Shown here in pieces: positions 16,363-25,520 of a DNA stretch of 64,000 nt. Origin of the DNA: RYN-230 sp963841695. GTDB lineage: Bacteria; Actinomycetota; Actinomycetes; Streptosporangiales; Streptosporangiaceae. The stretch's first letter is position 1, and each line of letters opens with the position of its first letter. The DNA lies in assembly GCA_963841695.1 (NCBI GenBank), contig CAWJDQ010000015.1:310001-374000 (forward strand). The letters are read 5' to 3'. The position numbers and the translations under genes are program-made. The notes below the pieces were generated by a model that did no database searches, was not told where the DNA came from, and worked only from the letters and a program-made list of their open reading frames with translations.

Positions 16363-19041
16363 ATGGGCAGGCTCGCCTGGTTGCAAGCGCGATTCCGCCC
16401 TGCCCGCACGCTGGCGCTGATCGCCGGCCTGCTGGTCGCGGCGGCCGCGTTCACCGTGCTCACCGCGGCGTCGCGGACCGCGCAGCTGCGCACGACCGGC
16501 ACAGTGTCGGCGAACTTCCAGCCCGCCTACGACATCCTGGTCCGGCCGAAGGGATCCAGGACCGCGCAGGAGACCCGGACCGGCACCGTGCAGCCGGACT
16601 TCCTGTCGGGCATCTACGGCGGGATCACGATGGCGCAATACCACCAGATCCAGCGGATCCCGGGGGTCCAGGTCGCCGCACCGATAGCGATGGTCGGCTA
16701 CGCGCAGCTCAATGCCCTGACATTCGAGCCGGTGCCCGCCGCCGCGCTAGGCCGGTCCGGCTTCCGGCTGTACCGGATCTCCACCACCTGGGTCAGCGAC
16801 AACGGAGCCAGCCGCGTCACCCAGCCGCCGGGATACCTGTACGTGACGCCGCGGCGACTCACGACCGGTCCCAGCACCGCGGGTGCGCGTTCGTCGTGCG
16901 GGGCGGCCAGCTTCCCGCCGCCGGGGACAAACCCGTTCGGCGCGGCCGCGCAGTCCTACGCACTGTGCTGGTCCCGGGTCAACCACAACGCCCTGCCGTC
17001 GGCGCCGGGCGTGGTCAACGACACCGCGGCTGGTTACTACGTCGAGTGGACCGTCCCGGTACTGATCGCGGCCGTCGACCCGGCCGCCGAGGCGAAACTG
17101 GACGGGCTGAACAAGGCGGTTGTCTCCGGCAGGTACCTGACCGAGCACGAGAGCGGTTCCGGCCCGCTCTTGCCGGTACTGGCCTCCTCCGCCAGCGGCA
17201 TGAGCGAGTACGCGCAGACCACCGTGCAGCAGCTGGCGGCACCGGCCGCGAAACCTGACATGAAGGCTGCCTGGGAGAGCGGGCACGCGTCGGCTCCCGG
17301 CCGCACGGTGGCCACCGTGCACACTACGGCCCAGCAGGCCTACAACGCCGTGCTCAAGGGTCCCGCAACCGCTTCCGAGGGAAACTATTCCGGCATTCCG
17401 GTCGCTGGCTACTGGTCGGTCGGCCCAGTGGACTACCAGCGCACCCCGGCCGGAGCGCTGGCACCGCGTCAGGTGGTCAACCGCCGGTCGGTCTGGGACA
17501 CCGGCAGCCTGGCTTCGGTCGCCATGGACGACGAGAACAGCCAGTACCGGACGGTGAGCTCACACGTCACGTCGAATGGCTACTTGCCGGCCGCACTGAT
17601 CAAGATCACCGGTGTCTTTGACCAGGCCAGGATCAGGTCGTTTGCCCCGTTGTCGCGGGTGCCACTGGGTGCCTACCAGCCGGTGACCGCGGCGCCGGCG
17701 ACCCCGGCCAGCCGCCGGGCGCTGCACGGGGGCAACCTGCTGCCCAGCCAGAACCTAGGTGGCCTGGTCAGCCAGCCGGTGAACCTGATCACCACCTTGT
17801 CGGCGCTGCCGAAGCTGGAGAACAGCCTGATCTACAAAGGCGTGTCCGCCGCTGATCCGATCAGCGTGATCCGGGTCCGGGTCGCGGGCGTCACCGGGGC
17901 GAATGCGCTGTCGCGGGAGCGGGTCAACGCGGTGGCGCAGCAGATCGCCCAGCGCACCGGCCTGGATGTGGACGTCGTGGCCGGCTCCTCGCCGTCCCCG
18001 GTGACCATCGACCTGCCCGCGGGCAGGTTCGGGCCGCCGCCGCTGACCCTGTCCGAGAACTGGGTGAAAAAGGGCGTGGCGGTGGCGATCCTGAACGCGG
18101 TGGACAAGACCAGCGTGGCGCTGTTCACGCTGATCCTGGTGGTGTGCGTGCTGTTCGTCGGCAACGCCGCCACTGCGGCCGTGCGCGGGCGGCGGCGCGA
18201 GCTGGGGGTGCTCGCCTGCGTCGGCTGGCGCCGGTCGCGGCTGTTCGCCACGGCGCTGGGGGAGCTGGCCGGGATGGGGCTGGCCGCCGGGCTGCTGGCC
18301 GCCGCGATCGCGGTGCCGGTGTCGGCCGGCCTAGGCCTGCGCGTCTCGCCGGGGCGGGCGCTGCTGGCGGTGCCGGTCGCGATGGCAGTGGCCGTCGTGG
18401 CCGGCCTGACGCCAGCCTGGCTGGCCGCGCGGGCCGACCCGGTCAGCTCGGTCCGGCCTCCGGTGCTCGCGATCCGCCGTGCGCACCAGCCCCGCGGGAT
18501 CACCTCCCTGGCCGTGCTCAACGTGGTCCGCACCCCCGGCCGCACCCTGATCGGGGTGGCCAGCCTGGCCGTGGGCATCGCCGCGCTGACCCTGCTGGCC
18601 GCGGTCACCTTCGCCTTCCGCGGTGTGGTCGTCGGATCGCTGCTCGGCAACGCCGTCGCCGTCCAGGTCAGGGGCGTCGACTACGTCGCGGCCGGGGCGA
18701 CGGTCGCCCTGGGCGTGCTGGCCGTCGCCGACGTGGTGTTCCTGAACATCCGGGAGCGAGCGGCTGAGCTGGCCACCATGCGCAGCTTCGGCTGGCGGGA
18801 TACCGCGCTGGCCCGGCTGGTGATCACCGAGGGCACGATCATCGGGGTGGTCGGCTCGCTGGCCGGCGCCGGGCTCGGGCTGGCCGCCGCGGCCTGGTTC
18901 GCCGGGCAACTGCCCGCCCGGCTGCTGGCTATCGCGGCCGCCGCGGTGGCAGCCGGGATCATCATCACCGCGGTGGCTACCCTGCCGCCCGCCGCGCTGC
19001 TGCGCCGATTGCCCCTCGCCCACCTGCTAGCAGAGGAGTAA
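16363..19041 (+). CDS. FtsX-like ABC transporter permease, 892 aa
   Basis: An N-terminal TM (TLALIAGLLVAAAAFTVLTAA) is followed by a large extracytoplasmic domain (about 50-570). A first three-TM FtsX block follows (VALFTLILVVCVLFVGNAAT, then RRRELGVLACVGWRRSRLF). A second block begins with RGITSLAVLNVVRTPGRTLI and includes ERAAELATMRSFGWRDTALARLV. The two repeated motifs are diagnostic of MacB/FtsX permeases. The ATPase starts five bases downstream. Such pairs export lipoproteins or peptides or sense envelope stress; substrate unknown. Confidence 0.9.
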   Translation: MGRLAWLQARFRPARTLALIAGLLVAAAAFTVLTAASRTAQLRTTGTVSANFQPAYDILVRPKGSRTAQETRTGTVQPDFLSGIYGGITMAQYHQIQRIPGVQVAAPIAMVGYAQLNALTFEPVPAAALGRSGFRLYRISTTWVSDNGASRVTQPPGYLYVTPRRLTTGPSTAGARSSCGAASFPPPGTNPFGAAAQSYALCWSRVNHNALPSAPGVVNDTAAGYYVEWTVPVLIAAVDPAAEAKLDGLNKAVVSGRYLTEHESGSGPLLPVLASSASGMSEYAQTTVQQLAAPAAKPDMKAAWESGHASAPGRTVATVHTTAQQAYNAVLKGPATASEGNYSGIPVAGYWSVGPVDYQRTPAGALAPRQVVNRRSVWDTGSLASVAMDDENSQYRTVSSHVTSNGYLPAALIKITGVFDQARIRSFAPLSRVPLGAYQPVTAAPATPASRRALHGGNLLPSQNLGGLVSQPVNLITTLSALPKLENSLIYKGVSAADPISVIRVRVAGVTGANALSRERVNAVAQQIAQRTGLDVDVVAGSSPSPVTIDLPAGRFGPPPLTLSENWVKKGVAVAILNAVDKTSVALFTLILVVCVLFVGNAATAAVRGRRRELGVLACVGWRRSRLFATALGELAGMGLAAGLLAAAIAVPVSAGLGLRVSPGRALLAVPVAMAVAVVAGLTPAWLAARADPVSSVRPPVLAIRRAHQPRGITSLAVLNVVRTPGRTLIGVASLAVGIAALTLLAAVTFAFRGVVVGSLLGNAVAVQVRGVDYVAAGATVALGVLAVADVVFLNIRERAAELATMRSFGWRDTALARLVITEGTIIGVVGSLAGAGLGLAAAAWFAGQLPARLLAIAAAAVAAGIIITAVATLPPAALLRRLPLAHLLAEE

Positions 19042-19045
19042 CGAC

Positions 19046-19798
19046 ATGGCTGCGAGTGTCCCCGGCGACGGCGCGCTTGAGCTGCGCGGCGTCAGCAAAA
19101 GCTATGGCACCGGCACCGGCGGGCAGGTCATCGCGGCCGACGACGTCACCTTCACGATCGAGGCGGGCGCGTTCGTCGCGGTGACCGGCGCCTCGGGGTC
19201 GGGCAAGTCCACGCTGCTGCACATGATCGGCGCGCTCGAACGGCCCGACTCCGGCACCATCATCAGCAACGGCACCGAGGTCACCGCGCTGCGCGGCGCC
19301 GCCCAGGCCGACTACCGGCGCACCGTCGGCTTCGTCTTCCAGCGCTACAACCTGCTGCCCGCACTCACCGCCCTGGACAACATCATCGCCCCCGTGCTGC
19401 CCTACCGCACCAGCTGGGACAAGCGGGCCCGGGCGAGGCAGCTGCTGGCCGCCGTCGGCCTGGCCGGGCGCGAACGGTCCCTGCCCTCCCGGATGTCCGG
19501 CGGCGAACAGCAGCGCATCGCCATCGCCCGCGCCCTGATCAACACCCCCGCCCTGCTGCTTGCCGACGAGCCCACCGGCAACCTCGACTCCGCCAATGCC
19601 ACCGAGATCCTCGGCCTGCTCGCCAGGCTCCGCGCCGAGCACGACATGACCATCGTGCTCGCCTCCCACGACCCGCAGATCGCCGCCCGAGCCGAACGGC
19701 TGATCCGGCTCCGCGACGGCGCAGTCATCGACGACATCCAGCTCACCGGGGACCGCCCGGTGCAGGACGTAATCCGGCAGATCAGCCAGCTCGGCTGA
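19046..19798 (+). CDS. ABC transporter ATP-binding protein (MacB/LolD type), 250 aa
   Basis: Walker A GASGSGKST, Q-loop FVFQRYNLLPALTALDN, signature MSGGEQQRIAIARAL, Walker B LLADEPTGNLDS and switch His in VLASHD are all present. The EPTGNLDS sequence is typical of the FtsX-partner ATPases. ATG 19046+25 context has GAGGAG before ATG in the permease 3' end. Forms a two-gene exporter with the upstream permease. Confidence 0.93.
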   Translation: MAASVPGDGALELRGVSKSYGTGTGGQVIAADDVTFTIEAGAFVAVTGASGSGKSTLLHMIGALERPDSGTIISNGTEVTALRGAAQADYRRTVGFVFQRYNLLPALTALDNIIAPVLPYRTSWDKRARARQLLAAVGLAGRERSLPSRMSGGEQQRIAIARALINTPALLLADEPTGNLDSANATEILGLLARLRAEHDMTIVLASHDPQIAARAERLIRLRDGAVIDDIQLTGDRPVQDVIRQISQLG

Positions 19799-19874
19799 CT
19801 AACGCCCCGGCCAGGCACCTGGTAATCCCCGTCTTGGGGCTGCATAACGGCTGGCTGGCGTGAGATTGTCTGGC

Positions 19875-20807
19875 ATGCGGGATGCCCCAGTTATCGATGT
19901 CGAGGATGTCCGGGTGCGGCTGGGCAGGCGGTTTGGCCCGGAAGTGGCCGAGTGGTGCGCGGGCTTGCCGTCGCTAGCGGATGACCTTGCCAGCCGGTGG
20001 GGGCTGCGGCTCGGGCAGGCGTGGCCGACGGGCGGGACGTCGGTGGTGCTGCCGTGTGAGTCTGATGATGGCGAGCTGCTGGTGCTGAAGCTGACCCCGG
20101 ACCTGAAGATCGCGGCGGACGAGGCGACGGCGCTGGATGCGTGGATGGCCTGCCGGCATGTGGTGACCCTGCATGATGCGGATCTCGATCGCGGTGCCTT
20201 GCTGCTGGAGCGGGTGCTGCCGGGCACCCGGCTGGCGGATGAGCCGGACCGGTGGCCGCTGGAGGAAGTCTGGCCGGTGCTGTCAGGCCTGTGGCAGGAG
20301 CCCTCCGGGCCCGGCGCCAGGTCCGTGCTGCCGCAACTGCGGGAGCGGGCGGAGTTCGTATTCGGGATAACCCAGCGGAGGCTTGACCTCCACCCGGCTG
20401 TCTCCAGACGCGTGCCGCCTGAACTGATGGAACGCTCCCGGAGCCTCGCCAGTGCGCTGGCCGTCGAGGGCCCGGTCAGGCTGCTGCACGGAGATCTTCA
20501 TGCGGGGAACGTCCTGCGGGGCGGGGACGGGTGCGGGCTGGTGGCGATCGATCCCCGGCCGTGCCTGGGCGACCCGGCCTTCGACGCGGTCGACTGGGTG
20601 CTAGCCGACGGCGGCAGTGAGCAAGCGGTGCAGCAGCGCATAGCCTGGCTGGCGGGACGCCTAGAGGGGCTGGACCCGGGCCGGGCCTGGGCGTGGTGCC
20701 AGGCGACGGCCGTGGTCATTGCGGTCACCCTGTTTATCAGCCGCGGCGAAGACCCGGCAGGCGAGGAGATGCTCGCCATCGCTAGGACAGCCGCTGAAGA
20801 AAGCTAG
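19875..20807 (+). CDS. APH(6)-like aminoglycoside phosphotransferase
   Basis: Kinase-fold protein with an ATP-binding lysine strand (ELLVLKLTPDLKIAADEATALDAW), catalytic loop VRLLHGDLHAGNVLRG (Asp base) and metal-binding AIDPRPCLGDPAFDAVDW. Layout and the AIDPRPCLGDPAFD sequence match streptomycin 6-phosphotransferases and close chromosomal relatives. GTG 19860 would add five residues. Resistance is inferred, not shown; chromosomal homologues may phosphorylate other substrates. Confidence 0.8.
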   Translation: MRDAPVIDVEDVRVRLGRRFGPEVAEWCAGLPSLADDLASRWGLRLGQAWPTGGTSVVLPCESDDGELLVLKLTPDLKIAADEATALDAWMACRHVVTLHDADLDRGALLLERVLPGTRLADEPDRWPLEEVWPVLSGLWQEPSGPGARSVLPQLRERAEFVFGITQRRLDLHPAVSRRVPPELMERSRSLASALAVEGPVRLLHGDLHAGNVLRGGDGCGLVAIDPRPCLGDPAFDAVDWVLADGGSEQAVQQRIAWLAGRLEGLDPGRAWAWCQATAVVIAVTLFISRGEDPAGEEMLAIARTAAEES

Positions 20808-20942
20808 CCCAGCCTCCCGGGCAACTCCGGCCAAGGTCACGCACGACGTGTTGGCGTTCGCCAGCGGCGGCCACGCCCGGCCGAGCGCGAGCAGATTGTC
20901 CGGGCGATCCGGGACTAGTGCACGTTCGTTGACCTGGTTCTG

Positions 20943-22319
20943 CTATGCCCTGCTGCTGGCGAAGCGGGCCAGCAGGGGGACGAGCACCTGCGCGTCGGGG
21001 CTTCCCCAGCCCGTCACCGGGTCCCATCCGGGACCGGCCTGGTAACCAGCCTTGGCCGAGCCTGCGGTCACGTCGTTGCTACCCGTAGTGATGTCGTGAA
21101 ACGCCTTGTGGTAGCCGGGGCTGCGGCCGATGCGGTAGATGGCGGGGTTAACGAAGCCGAGGTCGTGATGCGCGTACTGGTCGGCCAGCGCGACGACTCC
21201 TCCCCACAGCGGCGTGGACCCGCTGGTGCCGACGGGTGTTTCGATAGTGCCGTCGGCAAGGACGATCGGAGGGCCCGGATGACCAGCGTCCGCGGCCACG
21301 TCGGGCCCGCCCCTCATCGCCGAGATCCTCCGGACGCCATCCTGATAGGCGGGACGGGCGTACAGGTGGCTGAAGCCGCCGCCCGCTCCTGCCCAGACGG
21401 TCTCGCTGAGGTACGTGCCCGAGGGCTTCGCGGTCAGCGTGGTGCCGCCAACGCCCAGCACGAGCGGGTCGGAGGCCGGAAGTTCGAGCTCCTCGACCGG
21501 CTTGCCCCCGAACCAGTCGTCGCTGAACGCGCCGTTGTCGCCGGAGCTGGCGAGCACCGTCACGTGGTCGGCGGCCGCTCCCAGCAGGATGGAATGCATC
21601 TCGGCCGCCTGAGCCTTGGTGAAGTAGTGTTCCCCCAGGCCCCAGCTGATCGAGGCCACGTCGGTATGGGAGACGGCCAGCCGTAGCGCGGCGAGCATGT
21701 CCGCGGTCGCGTTCGAGGCGCCCTTACTCCAGGTGGAGGGGAACAGGATCACCCGGAGGGTCGCGGCGGGGGCGACCGCGTGTATCACCTCGAAGTCCCC
21801 GACCTCCTCGCCATCCGCCTGCCAGGGTGCGGCTGCCCCGGCGAGGGTGGTCACGATCTGGATCCGGGCGGCGGGCAGCCCGAACATCTTGTTGAATACC
21901 TCCAGATCCTGGCGGATGTCGGTGCCAGCATCGCCCGGGGCATTGGATGGGGCAGGGGAAAGGACCGTCACCGTCTCCCCGCGCCCGTCGATCCCGCTGT
22001 CCAGCAAGGGCTGGATGCCATACGCGACCCGCAACTGGTGCGGGGAATAGCAGGGGCTCTGTTGCAGCGGGCAGCTGGAATCCGCCTCGGCGGGCGGGCC
22101 AGGCACGGTCGTGGCCGGGCCGGCTGCCGTGGCGGACCCGGAGGTGGTCGCGGGGCCCGCGCTCGCAGGACTCGACGCCGGGGTAGACGCGCCGCTCGCC
22201 GTGGTGCCTGAGCTTCCCGTGCATCCTGCCACCGGCGCCACGCTCAGCAGCAGTGCGGCGGCGAGCAGGCGCGCTCGCCATGGGCGGGTCAGCCATGCTG
22301 GCAGGTTGCTGTCGCGCAT
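20943..22319 (-). CDS. Sedolisin-type (S53) serine protease lipoprotein, 458 aa
   Basis: A signal peptide with lipobox (LLLSVAPVAGC, Cys33) is followed by a Ser/Thr/Ala-rich linker and the peptidase. Catalytic Glu and Asp are seen in GEEVGDFEVIHAVAPAA, the oxyanion Asp in SSGDNGAFSDD and the nucleophile in VGTSGSTPLWGG. The C-terminal Asp cluster (HDITTGSNDV, then GWDPVTGWG) fits the sedolisin calcium site. It lacks the long activation propeptide of kumamolisin-type enzymes; a short Cys-containing stretch (SSCPLQQSPC) precedes the core. It would act outside the cell, tethered to the membrane. Confidence 0.85.
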   Translation of the reverse strand: MRDSNLPAWLTRPWRARLLAAALLLSVAPVAGCTGSSGTTASGASTPASSPASAGPATTSGSATAAGPATTVPGPPAEADSSCPLQQSPCYSPHQLRVAYGIQPLLDSGIDGRGETVTVLSPAPSNAPGDAGTDIRQDLEVFNKMFGLPAARIQIVTTLAGAAAPWQADGEEVGDFEVIHAVAPAATLRVILFPSTWSKGASNATADMLAALRLAVSHTDVASISWGLGEHYFTKAQAAEMHSILLGAAADHVTVLASSGDNGAFSDDWFGGKPVEELELPASDPLVLGVGGTTLTAKPSGTYLSETVWAGAGGGFSHLYARPAYQDGVRRISAMRGGPDVAADAGHPGPPIVLADGTIETPVGTSGSTPLWGGVVALADQYAHHDLGFVNPAIYRIGRSPGYHKAFHDITTGSNDVTAGSAKAGYQAGPGWDPVTGWGSPDAQVLVPLLARFASSRA

Positions 22320-22487
22320 CTGGTCTCCTTCAGGACCGGACCCGCTGGGACGTGGCGACTACGGTACCCGGCACGAGGGGAGCGGTCATGGTGGCAGGTA
22401 GCCTGGCCACGGCATTCGCCGGCCCAGCAGCGCCGGGGAATTGCGGCTGCTTCCTCACCTGTGCTTGGCGTCAGAAAGGACAGCACT

Positions 22488-23357
22488 GTGTCCTCTGTCA
22501 CCCGCGGCCCGCGCCGGGAGTCGCTCGGGACTAAGGTGCCCGAGAAGATCACCGTGCTGTTTTGGGTGATCAAGCTGCTGACCACGGCGGGGGGCGAGGC
22601 GACCTCGGATTACCTGGCCCTGCATGGCGACCTGGTGGCCGGGGTCGTCGAGGTCTTCATCTTCGTCGTCGCCCTCTGGCTGCAGTTCCGGACGCGCCGA
22701 TATGTGGCGGCCGCCTACTGGTTCCTGGCCCTCGCGATCGCGATCTTCGGTACCGGGGTGGCCGACGCGATGCACCTGATCGTCGGCATTCCCTACGCCG
22801 GCACGACTGTCCTGTGGGCGGTGGTGCTCGCCGTGATCTTCTGGCTGTGGCACCGCAGCGAGGGCACGCTTTCGATTCACAGCATCACCACGCATCGACG
22901 GGAGGTGTACTACTGGGCCACGGTGTTTGCCACCTTCGCCCTGGGCACGGCGCTGGGCGACTTCACGGCGACGGCCCTGCACCTCGGCTACCTCGCCTCC
23001 GGCATCGGCTTCGCGTTCATCATCATGATCCCTGCTATCGCCTGGCGGGGCTTCGGGCTGAACTCGGTCGTGGCCTTCTGGTTCGCCTACGTGGTGACCC
23101 GCCCTCTCGGTGCCTCCTTCGCTGACTACTTCAGCAAGCCTCACGCGCTGAGCGGGGTTGGCTTCGGTGACGGGCCGACCGCCGCGGTGGCCCTGGTCGC
23201 CATCGCCGTGCTCGTGGCTTACGTCGCGGTCACCCGTCCGGATGTCCAGAAGCCTGCCGCTCACCGCCGGGAGGTCCGCAGCCCCGGCCTGGCCCCGCCG
23301 GGAGCGCGCCATAGCAGCGAGGCAACGCCAGGCTCGCCAGAGTGGCGTGCTCGCTAA
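22488..23357 (+). CDS. COG4705-type polytopic membrane protein, 289 aa
   Basis: GTG 22488 follows AGAAAGGA, giving a better start than ATG 22461. About eight TM segments in two similar halves: the first begins KITVLFWVIKLLTTAGGEATSDYL, the second YYWATVFATFALGTALGDFTAT. The repeated TTxGE/TALGD motif after a TM helix is characteristic of the COG4705 family, whose function is unsettled (manganese or other cation export has been suggested). The C-terminal 40 residues are hydrophilic. Divergent from the protease gene. Confidence 0.8.
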   Translation: MSSVTRGPRRESLGTKVPEKITVLFWVIKLLTTAGGEATSDYLALHGDLVAGVVEVFIFVVALWLQFRTRRYVAAAYWFLALAIAIFGTGVADAMHLIVGIPYAGTTVLWAVVLAVIFWLWHRSEGTLSIHSITTHRREVYYWATVFATFALGTALGDFTATALHLGYLASGIGFAFIIMIPAIAWRGFGLNSVVAFWFAYVVTRPLGASFADYFSKPHALSGVGFGDGPTAAVALVAIAVLVAYVAVTRPDVQKPAAHRREVRSPGLAPPGARHSSEATPGSPEWRAR

Positions 23358-23508
23358 GAGCGGCCACTCCAGCGACGCTGCCGGCAGGCTCGGCTGACCA
23401 ATCAGGTGCGGGTCAGTGCTTTCCTCCCGTGTAGTGCAGGATCGGAGCCCGCAGGTCAGGTGACCGGTCACCAGCGTGTGGCGGTCCGGATAGCTTCGCC
23501 GGCAGGCG

Positions 23509-24774
23509 GTGGTAACGTTCCCGGAACGGTCACGGGTTAGCGTCACTGTCGTGGGTAACGCGCGGCCAGCGCCAGCCAGGAATCCGCCAGCAGCGCGCTC
23601 GGCCGTGCGCCGGTTTTCTGCGTGGTCACCGGCGGCGGCATCTTTGCTCGGTGTCGTGGTGGTCATGCTGGTGGCTGTATCTATCCCGCTTGCTGGCCTT
23701 GTCCGTCAGTTGACCGTTCCTGTCGAGGCGGCCGCGGTTATCCCTGTGCTAGTAAGCGCGGCGGTGGGGGTCCTGGTCGCACGGCACCAGCCCGGCAACC
23801 CGCTGGGGTGGCTGCTGATCTTCTTCACGCTGCTGGTCATGCTCAGCATCGACGCCGGATATTACGCGGTGTTTTGCTACACGCTTGGCCATGGGGGGCT
23901 GTGGCTGGCCCCGGTCGCTGTGCTGCTGGTTCCGTTGTGGGCTCCCGCGGCGGTGCTGTTCTCGCTGGTGATCCTGCTGTTCCCGGATGGCCGCCTCGCG
24001 GGGCGGCGCTGACGGTGGGTACTGGTGGCCTACGCCGGGCTGGTGGCCTGTTATCTGGCGTTCAGCTATGGCACCACGATCGCCGCGGTCACTGGCCATC
24101 GCATCCGGCTGGATGCCTCCGGGGATGTCACCAGCTCGCAGCATCTTCCAGGCTGGCTCGTCGCCCTGGTGCTCGTCCCGGTCAGCGTGATCTGGCTGTC
24201 GTTCGCGGCTCATCAGGTATTCAGCTGGCGGCGGGCGGCTGGTGAACGCCGCCAGCAGCTGAAGTGGCTCGCCAGCGGCACCGCCGTCACGCTGGGCGTG
24301 GGGGTGATCGCAAGCTCGCTGCTGCCAGGCGCCGCAGGGCAGGTCCTCAGCGTGGCGATCGTCGCCCTGCCGGTCAGCATCGGTGTGGGAATCTTGAAGT
24401 ACCGCCTGTACGAGATCGACCGCCTGATCAGCCGGACGCTGGCCTATGCGATCGTCACCGGGCTGCTAATCGGCGTCTACGCCGGGCTGGTGCTGCTGGC
24501 CACCCGGGTACTGCCGTTTTCCGGCCCGGTCGCGGTAGCTGTCTCCACGCTGGCTGCGGTGGCCCTGTTCACCCCGCTGCGCCGCCGGGTACAGCAAATG
24601 ATCGACAGGCGGTTCAACCGGGCCCGCTACCACGCAGACCAGACCGTCGCCGCCTTCGCTGCCCGCCTCAAAGACGCGGTGGACCTGGACATGATCCACA
24701 ACGACCTGGCCAGTGTGGTGCAACAAACCCTGCAGCCAGCCCACGTCACCATCTCGATCAGGCCCTCCAGATAA
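23509..24774 (+). pseudogene. Multi-TM sensor-like membrane protein interrupted by an in-frame TGA
   Basis: Frame 23509-24012 ends in LLFPDGRLAGRR, and the same frame continues immediately with RWVLVAYAGLVACYLAF to 24774. The TGA at 24010-24012 stands where relatives have Trp (SRRWRWVL-like). The combined 421 codons encode about nine TM segments with the PDGR motif, then RRRVQQMIDRRFNRARYHAD and a helical tail ending LQPAHVTISI. This is the N-terminal sensor region of a group of actinobacterial histidine kinases, which also occurs alone. A single G-to-A change explains the stop; it could be a real nonsense mutation or an error. Confidence 0.75.
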
Positions 24775-24989
24775 AAGGCCGACCGCCAGGGCTCGAACGG
24801 TTCACTGAAAGCGGCGAACCGACCCCGGCGTCCTGGCCGTGATGGCACGGAAATATCCACGCTGAGAGTTCACGCCAATCTGGCGTGTCCCCGGCAGCAC
24901 GTCGGGTTTGATCGCAGCGCGCAGGTGAAGGAAAGCCTGCCCGTCGCTGACCCCCTGCATGAGCGGCGAGGACTCACGCAATCCCGGCT

Positions 24990-25191
24990 GTACTTTGCTG
25001 CTGTACAACTGGCCCCGGCTGCTCGAATTATGTCTTTTAACTGTGGAGCTAAGGGGACTCGAACCCCTGACCCCCTGGTTGCAAACAACAGGCAGCACGT
25101 CCACCGCCGTCCATACCCGCAGGTCACCGTCCCTGGACGTGCCTCCGAATCCGTGCAGGTCCGGGTCTGTTGCCGTACTTCTGTGCTGTAC
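24990..25191. repeat. Two 17-bp GTAC...GTAC repeats flanking the attL core
   Basis: GTACTTTGCTGCTGTAC (24990-25006) and GTACTTCTGTGCTGTAC (25175-25191) differ at three central positions and lie on both sides of the 44-bp core at 25043-25086. Repeats of this size around an att core look like arm-type integrase sites. Because one copy lies outside the element boundary, the left flank may itself be the end of another, eroded element. Confidence 0.5.
25043..25086. repeat. attL core: 44-bp copy of the tRNA-Ala 3' half
   Basis: Identical over 44 bases to 52325-52368. It contains the tRNA 3' end, T-arm, variable region and anticodon-arm 3' side through to the TGC anticodon, but nothing of the D-arm or 5' acceptor strand, so it is a copy rather than a tRNA gene. 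Marks the left junction of the integrated element. Confidence 0.93.
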
Positions 25192-25520
25192 TCACTACCC
25201 TGGTCCACGACCGCCAGACGAGGTGCCGTAGTCCACTACGCCCTCGAGGAAGCTCCCCAGGGCCACGATGGGAATCGAACTCATGCGCCAGCCACGGTAA
25301 CTGCGGAGCCCGGGAGCGTACCACTTCTTGATCTCCCGCTTCTGCCTGTTGACTATCAGAACTGGGGTCGGGGTCTCCCCATGGGCGCTGTACGAGGCCC
25401 CAGCACGTCGCACCCTGATCCCGACCAGTACGCCGACATCGAGGTGCACAACTGGCGATCCGCCTGGCGGCCGTCGCAATCCATGAACGTCACATACGTC
25501 AACGCCCAGCTAGGATGGAT
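25087..25520. other. Left end of the element, no gene recognised
   Basis: No convincing coding frame. Besides the 17-bp repeat at 25175-25191, positions about 25,262-25,283 (minus strand GAGTTCGATTCCCATC) look like a T-arm, but no matching D-arm or anticodon arm follows, so it is not a tRNA gene. Probably attachment-site arm DNA. Confidence 0.45.

Noticed and set aside
16360..20807. An antibiotic biosynthesis cluster with exporter and self-resistance kinase
   Set aside because: The ABC exporter and APH(6)-like gene stand without any biosynthetic enzyme in the surrounding 20 kb.
24010..24012. Recoded TGA (selenocysteine or Trp)
   Set aside because: TGA ends many genes in this window, no selenocysteine-type redox protein is involved, and the expected residues at the two sites differ (Trp and Arg), so simple mutation or error is likelier.
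25262..25330. A second tRNA gene near attL
   Set aside because: Only a T-arm-like GAGTTCGATTC sequence is present; no D-arm, anticodon stem or acceptor pairing can be drawn.
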